NCBI GenBank assembly: GCA_020632715.1
Contig: JACKFA010000001.1
Location: 868,001-932,000 of the forward strand
DNA from: Deltaproteobacteria bacterium
Lineage (GTDB): Bacteria > Myxococcota_A > UBA9042 > PHBI01
Direction: 5' to 3'
Length of the DNA: 64,000 nt
Shown: piece by piece, positions 39,348 through 48,000 of the stretch
Layout of the letters: each line of letters opens with the position of its first letter
How positions within the stretch are numbered: position 1 is the stretch's first letter
The notes under the pieces: generated by a model
Database searches by the model: none
What the model was told of the DNA's origin: nothing
Seen by the model: the letters and a program-made list of their open reading frames with translations, nothing else
Made by a program: the position numbers and the translations under genes

Positions 39348-40633
39348 CCTCCCGAGCCCGTCTCCGCCCGGCGCTCGCCGCCCTCCCGCTCGCAGCCCTC
39401 CTCGTCGCCGCCGCGCTGTCGGCCGCGGCCCGGGCCGGGGTCGACGTGGACGTGCGCGCGAGCCTCGAGTGGCTGACCGCCGGGCGCTGGCTCGCCGCGC
39501 GCGACACCGCCGCGAACCCCGACAACGCCGTGCTCCGGCTCGAGACCCTCTCCCTCGACACCGAGCTGCGCCCGCGCCTGAAGCTCGAGCTCGGCGACCT
39601 CACCGCCGTCGCGCGCCCCCGCTTCATCGCGGCGTTCGGCCTCACGCGCGCAGGCGGCGACTGGGGCGAGCTCGCGCGCGACGCCGACGTCGCCGTGAGC
39701 GAGGCGTTCCTGTCGTACCGCTTCTCCGACGCCATCGCGCTCACCTACGGCCTCCAGGTCTTCGACTGGGGCCCGGGCGAGCTCCTCTCCCCGAGCAACC
39801 GCCTCTTCCACGAGGTCGCCTTCCTGAAGGACCCGCTCTGGCTCGTCCCCGGGCACCACCTCCTGCGCCTGAACGCGTCGGCCGGGAAGTCGATCACGGC
39901 GGTGCTCCTCGTGGAGCTCGGCGCCGGCGACCACCCGGAGGCGTTCCGCTACGGCGAGGCGCACGACGACAAGGCCCTCCTCAAGCTCGAGTACATGGCC
40001 GAGGACGGCGGCGCCTGGATCGGCGCGACCGTCGGCGCCGGGGTCCACACCGACCCCTTCTGGGGCCTCTACGCCGCGGCGTGGCTCGGCGACAGCGTGA
40101 TGCTCTACCTCGACGCCGCGGAGACCGCCGGCTCGGACGCCTGGTACCCGGCCGCCGACGCGCCCGCGTTCACGCAGCGCGAGCGCGCCTCGGAGCGCGT
40201 GCGCACCCTCGCCCTCGTCGGCGCGCGCTACGCGTTCGAGCAGGGGGCCGACCTCCGCCTCGAGGCGCTCCTCGACGACGCCGGCTGGACCGAGGCCGAG
40301 GTGCGGCGCGGCGCGGCCACGGTCGCCGCCGCCCCGACCGCCGAGCGCGTCGGCCCCTGGCTCCTACCCGGGCTCGAGCTCCTCGGGCGCGCCTACCTCC
40401 ACCTCGCGCTGCGCGTGCCGCAGCTCCCGCCGGGCGACGACCTGACGCTCCAGGTGCGCGCCCTCGCCTCCCTCACCGACGGGTCGCTCGCCGGCTTCCT
40501 CGGGCTCTCGTGGGAGGTCTCCGACGCGACGGCGCTCTTCGCGTCGGCGCTCGTGACCTCCGGGCGCGACGACGCGGAGCTCGCCCGCCTCGCCCGCGGC
40601 TCGCTCACCCTCGGCGTCACCCACGCGTGGTGA
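39344..40633 (+). CDS. predicted outer-membrane beta-barrel protein
   Basis: A 429-aa protein with an N-terminal signal peptide (LAALPLAALLVAAALSAAARA). The mature part consists of alternating amphipathic strands (RPRLKLELGDLTAVARPRF, AFLSYRFSDAIALTYGL) typical of a porin-like barrel, and ends in the aromatic residue Trp (SLTLGVTHAW), as outer-membrane proteins often do for Bam recognition. No family recognised. Its context between synthesis genes and Lol-like transport genes suggests it receives or translocates the cluster's lipid at the outer membrane. Confidence 0.7.
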   Translation: MTSRARLRPALAALPLAALLVAAALSAAARAGVDVDVRASLEWLTAGRWLAARDTAANPDNAVLRLETLSLDTELRPRLKLELGDLTAVARPRFIAAFGLTRAGGDWGELARDADVAVSEAFLSYRFSDAIALTYGLQVFDWGPGELLSPSNRLFHEVAFLKDPLWLVPGHHLLRLNASAGKSITAVLLVELGAGDHPEAFRYGEAHDDKALLKLEYMAEDGGAWIGATVGAGVHTDPFWGLYAAAWLGDSVMLYLDAAETAGSDAWYPAADAPAFTQRERASERVRTLALVGARYAFEQGADLRLEALLDDAGWTEAEVRRGAATVAAAPTAERVGPWLLPGLELLGRAYLHLALRVPQLPPGDDLTLQVRALASLTDGSLAGFLGLSWEVSDATALFASALVTSGRDDAELARLARGSLTLGVTHAW

Positions 40634-40649
40634 CAAGGACCCCGCCGCG

Positions 40650-41372
40650 ATGACCGTGTCCACCGCCTCACTCCCCGAGAAGCCCGCAGGCGCCGGCGCG
40701 CGCCCCTTCGTCGCCATCGAGGACGTGCACAAGAGCTACCGCCTCGGCGACACCACCATCCACGCGATCCGCGGGGTGACGCTCGCCCTGCACCCGGGCG
40801 AGTTCACGGCGCTCGTCGGGCCGTCGGGCTCGGGGAAGTCGACGCTCCTGAACCTCGCGGGCGCCCTCGACACGCCGGACCAGGGCCGCGTGGTCATCGA
40901 CGGTCACGACGTCGCCGCCCTCGACGACAACCGCCGGAGCCGCCTCCGGAACGCGCGCATCGGCTTCGTCTTCCAGTCGTTCAACCTCGTGCCGGTCCTG
41001 AACGTGCTCGAGAACGTCGAGCTCCCGCTCCTCGCGGGCGACGCCGGCCGCCCCGCCGCGCGCCGCGAGCGCGTCATGCAGGCGCTGTCCGACGTCGGGC
41101 TCGCCGACTACGCGCGCCACCTCCCCGACCGCCTCTCGGGCGGGCAGCGGCAGCGCGTCGCCATCGCGCGGGCGCTCGTGACCGAGCCGCTGCTCATCAT
41201 CGCCGACGAGCCGACCGCGAACCTCGACTCGGGGACGACCCACAGGATCATCGACCTCCTGCTCGACCTGAACGCCCGCCGCGGGGCGACGTTCCTCTTC
41301 TCGACCCACGACGAGAAGCTGATGTCGCGCGTGACCCGGATCCTGCGCCTCGTCGACGGGGTGCTCGCGTGA
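40650..41372 (+). CDS. LolD/MacB-type ABC transporter ATP-binding protein
   Basis: A 240-aa ATPase with Walker A GPSGSGKST, Q-loop FVFQSFNLVP, signature LSGGQRQRVAIARAL, Walker B LLIIADEPTANLDSG and the switch His in STHD. The QSFNLVP and ARALVTEP segments are typical of the LolD/MacB/FtsE group that drives mechanotransmission transporters rather than classical importers. It starts 17 bp after the barrel gene and overlaps the permease start by 4 bp (GTGA). Confidence 0.9.
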   Translation: MTVSTASLPEKPAGAGARPFVAIEDVHKSYRLGDTTIHAIRGVTLALHPGEFTALVGPSGSGKSTLLNLAGALDTPDQGRVVIDGHDVAALDDNRRSRLRNARIGFVFQSFNLVPVLNVLENVELPLLAGDAGRPAARRERVMQALSDVGLADYARHLPDRLSGGQRQRVAIARALVTEPLLIIADEPTANLDSGTTHRIIDLLLDLNARRGATFLFSTHDEKLMSRVTRILRLVDGVLA

Positions 41373-42736
41373 GCCCGCGCTGGGCCCTCGCGTGGCGGAA
41401 CCTGCGCCGCAACCGCCGCCGGAGCGTGCTCACCGGGCTCGCCATCGGCCTGGGTGCTGCGGCGCTCGTGCTCCTCGGCGGGTACGCCTCCCATCAGGAG
41501 CGCGGGCTGCGCGCGAGCACGGTCTACCTCGACCACACCGGGCACCTGCAGATCCACGCCCGCGGCGGCCTCGAGCGCGCGGCGCAGGAGCCGCGGAAGT
41601 ACGGGCTCGACGCCGCCCGCGTCGCGGCCATCGAGGCCGCGCTCGCGCGCGAGCCGCGCGTGGAGCTCGTCGCGCGCTACCTCCGCGGCACCGGGCTCAT
41701 CGGGAACGGCTGCAAGACCGTCCCCTTCATCGGGCTCGGCGTCGATCCGGCGGTCGAGGCGCGGCTCGCCGCGCACCCCGAGGTGCAGGCCGCGGCGCCC
41801 GGCATCGGCCGCCTCACGCGCGGGCGCGAGCTCGCCGCGTTCCCGCAGGTGCAGGGCCCCATCGCCCTCGCGGGCGGCCTCGCGCGGCTCCTCGGGAAGA
41901 CGCGCGTCCACGACGACCTCGCGAAGGGCGCGCCCGCCGAGGTGCTCCCGCTCCCGGACTGCGCCGCCCCGGACATCGCCGCGACGCTCGCGGCCGACGC
42001 CTACGTCCAGCTCGCGGCGCTCACCCAGCGCGGGGAGCTCAACGCGGTCGACGGCGAGGTCGTGGCGCTCTACGACACGCCGCTCGCGACGACGGCCGAC
42101 ACGGCGCTCACGACCGACGTCGCGACGCTGCAGTCGCTCCTCGACACCGACGCCGTCACCTGGCTCTCCGTGTATCTGACCGACGCGGACGGCGTCGCCG
42201 CCTACGCGAGCGACCTCGAGGGGCGCCTCCGCGCGCAGGGGCTCGACGTCGACGTGGACACCTTCGACGACCCGCGCGTGAGCCCGTACTACAGCGGCAC
42301 GATGCGCTTCGTCGGGAGCCTCGTCCGCTTCGTGCGGCTCCTCGTCCTCGTGGCGGTCGCGCTCTCGGTCGCGAACGTGACGACGCTGTCGGTCATCGAG
42401 CGCACGCGCGAGCTCGGCACGCTCCGCGCGCTCGGCTTCACGCGCCGCGCGGTGACCGGGCTCCTGACGCGCGAGGCGGCCGCGCTCGCGGCGGTGTCGG
42501 CGGCGCTCGGGCTCGCCTTCGCCTTCGCGGTCGCGGGCGTCGTGGACGCGCTCGACCTCCGCTTCACCCCGCCCGGCGCCTCGACGCCGCAGCTGCTCGC
42601 GCTCACGCCGAGCCTCGGCGCCTGCGCGTTCGCGGTGGCCGAGCTCGTGCCGCTCTCGGTCCTCGCCGCGTGGCTCGCCGTCCGCCGCACGACGCAAGAG
42701 AGCGTGATCTCGCTCCTCGGCGCCGTCGCCGCGTGA
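41369..42736 (+). CDS. FtsX/LolC-E-type ABC transporter permease
   Basis: A 455-aa protein starting at GTG 41369. An N-terminal transmembrane helix (about 18-38) is followed by a periplasmic domain of roughly 270 residues, then three transmembrane helices in the FtsX domain (about 310-445), including the conserved SVIERTRELGTLRALGFTRRAV coupling segment. This four-helix layout with a large first periplasmic loop is that of LolC/LolE and MacB. Together with the LolD-like ATPase it would extract a lipid or lipoprotein from the inner membrane. A second permease lies two genes downstream. Confidence 0.9.
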   Translation: MSPRWALAWRNLRRNRRRSVLTGLAIGLGAAALVLLGGYASHQERGLRASTVYLDHTGHLQIHARGGLERAAQEPRKYGLDAARVAAIEAALAREPRVELVARYLRGTGLIGNGCKTVPFIGLGVDPAVEARLAAHPEVQAAAPGIGRLTRGRELAAFPQVQGPIALAGGLARLLGKTRVHDDLAKGAPAEVLPLPDCAAPDIAATLAADAYVQLAALTQRGELNAVDGEVVALYDTPLATTADTALTTDVATLQSLLDTDAVTWLSVYLTDADGVAAYASDLEGRLRAQGLDVDVDTFDDPRVSPYYSGTMRFVGSLVRFVRLLVLVAVALSVANVTTLSVIERTRELGTLRALGFTRRAVTGLLTREAAALAAVSAALGLAFAFAVAGVVDALDLRFTPPGASTPQLLALTPSLGACAFAVAELVPLSVLAAWLAVRRTTQESVISLLGAVAA

Positions 42737-42779
42737 GCCTCCCCTCCCCTCCCATCCCTCCCCAGCACGGAGCACGCCC

Positions 42780-43550
42780 ATGACCGCTCGACCCCACGCT
42801 CACCTCGCCCGCGCCGCGCTCGTCGCGGCCTTGACCCTCTCCGCGCTCGCGCCCGCCGCGGCCCGCGCGGACGCCCCTCCCGCGCCGAAGGACCTCCTCG
42901 CGGGCGCCGACCGGGCGCGCGGCGGGGTCGACGGCGGCCTCACCTGGACGGTCGAGGTCACGAGCGAGGAGGACGGCGACCAGAGCACGCGCACCTACCG
43001 CGTGAAGGCGCGCGGCGACGACGCGCTCGCCGAGGTGACGGCGCCCGCGCGGAAGGCCGGCGAGATCCTGCTCTTCAACGACCGCAACCTGTGGTTCGTG
43101 AAGCCCGGGCTCCGGCGCCCGGTGAGCCTGTCGACGCGCCAGAAGCTGTCCGGGATGGCGTCGAACGGCGACATCGCGACGACCCGCTACGCGCGCGACT
43201 ACGACGGCACCATCGCCGGCGAGGAGCAGGTGGGCGGCGAGGCCGCGTGGCGCCTCGACCTCGTGGCGAAGGCGAAGAGCGTGACCTACGACCGCATCCG
43301 CTACTGGATCGCGAAGGGGAGCGGGCTCGCGCTGAAGGCCGAGTTCCTGACCGTGTCGGGGGAGGTCTTCAAGACGGCGACCTTCGAGTACGGCGCGAAG
43401 CTCGCGCTCGACGGCCACGACGTGCCGCTCGTCTCGAAGATGGTCATCCGGGACCAGGCCGGGGGCGCCACGACGACGCTCGTCTTCAAGGACGCGAAGG
43501 CCGAGAGCCACGCGCCGAGCCTCTTCAACGTGAACGCCATCGTGCGCTGA
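42780..43550 (+). CDS. LolA-like periplasmic outer-membrane lipoprotein-sorting protein
   Basis: A 256-aa protein with a signal peptide (ALVAALTLSALAPAAARA). The mature part has the half-barrel pattern of LolA-like carriers: RVKARGDDALAEVTAPARKAGEILL, DRNLWFVKPGLRRPVSLS, then YWIAKGSGLALKAEFLT and the closing TLVFKDAKAESHAPSLFNVNAI. Such carriers accept acyl chains from LolCDE-type transporters and ferry them across the periplasm. It is placed between the two permease genes, with 14 bp to the second. Confidence 0.85.
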   Translation: MTARPHAHLARAALVAALTLSALAPAAARADAPPAPKDLLAGADRARGGVDGGLTWTVEVTSEEDGDQSTRTYRVKARGDDALAEVTAPARKAGEILLFNDRNLWFVKPGLRRPVSLSTRQKLSGMASNGDIATTRYARDYDGTIAGEEQVGGEAAWRLDLVAKAKSVTYDRIRYWIAKGSGLALKAEFLTVSGEVFKTATFEYGAKLALDGHDVPLVSKMVIRDQAGGATTTLVFKDAKAESHAPSLFNVNAIVR

Positions 43551-43564
43551 GCGAGGAGCCGCCC

Positions 43565-44905
43565 GTGTCACTCGAGAGGACCGCCTCGCTCTTCCGCATG
43601 GCGCGCCGGAACGTGCGCCGCCACGTGCGCCACGCGCGCTCGGCCGTGCTCGCGCTCGCCGTGGGCTTCGTCGCGTTCGGCCTCTTCCAGGGCTACCTCG
43701 CGACGATGCTCGACCAGCAGGCGACGAACGTGTCCGACCGCCACATGCTCGGCGACCTCCTCGTCGAGCGCGCGGGCTCCGGCACCCCCGAGGCAGCCGA
43801 GGATCCGTGGCGCTTCGCGCTCGACGAGCCGGAGCAGGCGTTCATCGACCGCTGGCTCGCGGCGCGGTTCGGCGATCGCGCCGTCCGCGTGCGGATGCTG
43901 CGCGGGCTCGGGCTCGCCGGCACCGGCGGCAGCGGCGCCATCGCGCTCATGTCGGGCACGGACGTCGCCGAGGGCGCGATCGTCCGGCGCGCGTGGCGCT
44001 GGAACGTGACGGCCGGGCGGCCGCTCCAGGAGGCGGGCGGGGACGCCGCCGTGCTCGGGCTCGGGCTCGGCGCGGTGCTCGACTGCGCGCTCCCGGACGG
44101 GGTCCGCGCGGTCGACGCCCTCGGCGACGACGGCGTGCTCGTGGCCGCCGAGCGGCCGTTCGTCTGCCGGCGCGACCGCGTGCAGCTCACGGCGACCACG
44201 GTGAGCGGCCAGACGAACGTCATCGACCTGCCGATCGCCGGGCTCCTCGACGGCGGCGCGCAGGAGATCGACCAGCGCATCGTGGAGCTGCCGCTGCCGG
44301 TGCTCCAGCGCCTCCTCGACACCAAGGCCGTGACGCGCGTCGCGGTGCGGCTCCCCGAAGGCAGCGACCTCGACGAGGTCGCGGCGGCGCTCGTCGGCGA
44401 CGCGAAGGCCGCGGGCTTCGACCTCGCGGCGCTGCCGTGGTCGGAGCACCCGCTCGGCGAGCTCTACCGGCAGGCGCGGAGCCTCCTCGACACCTACCGC
44501 GACCTCGTGACGCTCATCGTCTGCGTCATCGCCGGGCTCTCGGTCCTGACCGCGATGATGCGGAGCGTGGCCGAGCGGATCCGCGAGATCGGGACGCTCC
44601 GCGCGCTCGGCTACCTGCGGCGGCACGTCGTCGCGCTCTTCGCGATGGAGGCCGGGCTCCTCGGGCTCGTCGGGGTCGCCATCGGCCTCGTCGTGTGCGT
44701 CGCGCTGACGGCGGCGCTGAACGGCGCGGGCATCACCTACCGCGCCGGCGTCATGGCGCACCCGATCCCGCTCACGCTCGGCTACGAGCCGGGGGCGTGG
44801 CTCGCCGGCGGCGCGGCGCTCGCGGGGCTCGCGATGCTCGCGGCGGTGCTCCCGGCGCGGCGCGCCGTGAAGCGCGCGATCCCGGACGCGCTCGCGTCGA
44901 CCTGA
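43565..44905 (+). CDS. second FtsX/LolC-E-type ABC transporter permease
   Basis: A 446-aa protein starting at GTG 43565 with GAGGAG 7 nt upstream. It has the same four-helix topology as the first permease: helix at about 25-45, periplasmic domain to about 310, then three helices with SVAERIREIGTLRALGYLRRHVV. Similarity to the first permease appears limited to the FtsX core, so the pair probably forms a LolC/LolE-like heterodimer on one LolD-like ATPase dimer. Last gene of the co-directional cluster. Confidence 0.9.
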   Translation: MSLERTASLFRMARRNVRRHVRHARSAVLALAVGFVAFGLFQGYLATMLDQQATNVSDRHMLGDLLVERAGSGTPEAAEDPWRFALDEPEQAFIDRWLAARFGDRAVRVRMLRGLGLAGTGGSGAIALMSGTDVAEGAIVRRAWRWNVTAGRPLQEAGGDAAVLGLGLGAVLDCALPDGVRAVDALGDDGVLVAAERPFVCRRDRVQLTATTVSGQTNVIDLPIAGLLDGGAQEIDQRIVELPLPVLQRLLDTKAVTRVAVRLPEGSDLDEVAAALVGDAKAAGFDLAALPWSEHPLGELYRQARSLLDTYRDLVTLIVCVIAGLSVLTAMMRSVAERIREIGTLRALGYLRRHVVALFAMEAGLLGLVGVAIGLVVCVALTAALNGAGITYRAGVMAHPIPLTLGYEPGAWLAGGAALAGLAMLAAVLPARRAVKRAIPDALAST

Positions 44906-45049
44906 CCACGGCGCCCTCTCGCCCGCCCCCGACGACGCCGCTGGAACCGACGCACGCGGTGCGATAAGTCTTGCCGTGACCGACGTGTTCGGCCTATTTC
45001 CGACCAACTGTCCGTTTTATTCGCCCCCGCTCCGCCCGCGAGGCCGCCG

Positions 45050-48000
45050 ATGCGCATTCGCCTTCGTCTCCTCCCCGCCGTCGCCCTGTCCCTCGCCGTC
45101 GCGGCGTGCTCGACGGACGACGGCGCCACCACGCCGAAGGACACCGCCACGGCCGCCGACGCCGACGCCGCCGGCCCCGACGGCGACACGGGCGACGACG
45201 CCGCGGACACCGCCGAGCCCGCGGACACCTTCGACCCGAGCCCGGGGCTCGGCGTCGACTACACGGCGACCCCGCCCGGCGCCACGCCGCGCTTCGATCT
45301 CGCCGCCACGGACTGGATGTCCGTCGGGTGGCCGTCCGACCGCTACCGCGGCGCCGACGGGCACGTCGATCTCGAGAACATCCGCTCCGACGCGAGCCCG
45401 CCGCTCCTCGACGACTACCTCGCGCTCGGCGAGGAGGCGCTCGACGGCTGGGGCCTGAACGGCGGCCTCTACATCGGCTTCGACGGCCCCCTCGACGCGG
45501 CGACGCTCCCGGCCCCCGAGGCCTCGCGCGACGCGCTCTCGCCGCTCCAGCTCGTGAACGTCTCCGCCGGCACCGCCCGCTACGGCGAGCGCCTCCCGCT
45601 CCAGTTCCGCTTCTACACCCAGGGCGACGACCCCTACTACCAGCCGAACACCCTCGCGACCCACCAGGTCGAGGGCTTCCCCCTCGCAGAGGGCGCCACC
45701 TACTGCCTCGTCGTGACGCGCGCCGTGAAGGACGCCGCCGGCAACTACCTCCAGGCGGCCCCGGGCTTCCTCGACGCCCTCGCCGACACGCCCTGGCTCG
45801 CCGACTTCCGCGCCTGGCTCCGCGAGAGCCCGCTCCGCCCCGAGGACGTCGCGACCGCGAGCTGCTTCACGACGCACCACCCGACCGCCGAGCTCCGCGC
45901 CGTCTCCGACTGGATCGACGCGAACGAGCCGCCCGAGCTCTCCGAGATCTTCGAGCCGAGCGCCTGGAACGAGTTCCAGGGGCTCTACCTCGCGCCGAAC
46001 TTCCAGGCGGGCGCCAAGCCCTACACGAGCGACGGCGACATCCGCTTCGACGCGGGCGGCGATCCCATCGTGCAGGAGCAGGAGACCCTCCGCTTCCTGA
46101 TGCTCGTGCCGCGCGACCACGCGATGCCCGCCGTCGGCTGGCCGGTCATCCTCTACGCGCACGGCACGACCGGCGACTACCAGTCCTGCCGCGGCGACGT
46201 CGCGGACATGGTCGCCGACGGCTTCGTCGCCATCTGCATCGACCAGCCGCTGCACGGGATCCGCGGCCCGGGCCTGAACGACAACGAGCTCGAGGTCTTC
46301 AGCTTCAACTTCGTGAACCCGAAGGCCGGCCGCTCGAACTTCCGCCAGGCCGCCATCGACACGCTCACGCTCTCGCGCATGGTCGTCGCCGGCCGCTTCG
46401 ACCTCGACGCCACTGAGACGACCGTCGGCGAGCCGGTCGAGCTCGACCCCGATCGCGTCTTCTTCTTCGGCCACTCGCACGGCGGTCTGTCCGGCGCGCT
46501 CGCGTTCGCCGTCGACACGCGCGTCAAGGGCGGCGTGCTCTCGGGCGCGGCGGGCGTCCTCATCGAGACCATCCTCCGCCGGAAGGACCCGGCCGACTTC
46601 GCCGCGCTCGTGGGCGGCCTCCTCGGCGTCACCCCCGAGGACCTCGACAGCTTCCACCCGATGCTCTCGCTCGTGCAGATGCTCGTCGACGCGACCGACC
46701 CCATCAACTACGCGCCCTACTGGGTCAAGAACCCGCCGCCCGGCGGCGCGAAGGACATGTTCGTCTCCGAGGGCACCGAGGACGCCGCGTCCCCCTCGGT
46801 CGGCACCGACGCGATGACCGCGGCGGCCGGCCTCCCGCAGATCGAGCCCATCGCCAAGGTCTCGCCGGCGCACGTCCTGCACGGCATCGCGCCCCTCCGG
46901 ACGCCCGTCGCGCGCGACGTCGACACCCCCGACGGCCCGCGCACGGCCGCGATGCGCCAGTACCAGGGCGGGAGCCACTTCGTCGCGCTCTCGGACCCCG
47001 CCGCGAAGTCGCTCGTGCGCGGCTTCTTCCGCTCGCTCCGCGACGGCGCGCCGGTCATCTCGGACGGCCCGGCCACGATCCCCGGCGTGTCGCTCGTGCC
47101 GGGCGCCGCCTGCGCGAGCGCGGCCGCCATCCCCGGAGACGCCGTCCCTGTCGACGTCCTCGGCAACACCTCGCTGTCGCCGGCCGCCCTCGCCACGACC
47201 GGCGGCGCCTGCGGCGTCGCGGGCGGGCCGGGGCGCGAGCTCGTGTACGGCTTCACCCCGCAGGTCGCCGGGACGTACCGCTTCCAGCTCATCCTGCCGC
47301 CGGCGATCGACCGCAACACGCCGCGCTACGGGCCGAACCTCGTCTACGTGACGCGCGCGTGCGACATGGGCCAGTGCCTGGCGCTCGGGAGCGGCGGCCT
47401 CGTGGACGTCGCGCTCGACGCGAACACCGCCTACGACGTGGTCGTCGACGGGGCGACCTGGCTCGACAAGGGCCCCTTCACGCTCCGCGTGACCGCGCTG
47501 TGCGAGCAGCGCGACTGCGACGGGCGCGAGTGCGGCAGCTGGGGCTGCGGCTCGTGCGGGACGTGCGACGCCGGAAGCGTCTGCAACGCCGACGGGCGCT
47601 GCGAGGAGCGGCCGGCGGGCGACACCTGCGACGACGTCATCCCGATCACGAGCGTCCCGGCGGCCATCGCCGGCACGACCGTCGGCTTCCTCTCCGACTT
47701 CACCCTCGAGGACAGCGACTGCACCGACGCCCCCTACCGCCTCGGCGCGAGCTCGTCGGACGTCTTCTACCGCTTCGCGCCGCCGGCCGCGGGCGTGTAC
47801 TCGGTGAAGCTCGGGCCCGACTTCGACGGCCTCCTCGTGGCGGCGAGCGACTGCTCGGACGTCCACGACACCTGCCGCGCCGCGTCGCGCGTGGTCGGCG
47901 CCGACGAGGCCCTGCACGTGACGCTCGGCCCCGGCGAGAGCGTCGACCTCATCGTCGACGGCGCCTTCAACAACTCGAACCAGCGCGGCGCCTACACGCT

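Noticed and set aside
44971..45000. TTGCCG and TATTTC boxes spaced 18 bp upstream of the hydrolase lipoprotein
   Set aside because: Both boxes deviate from consensus, and the spacing alone is not enough to call a promoter.
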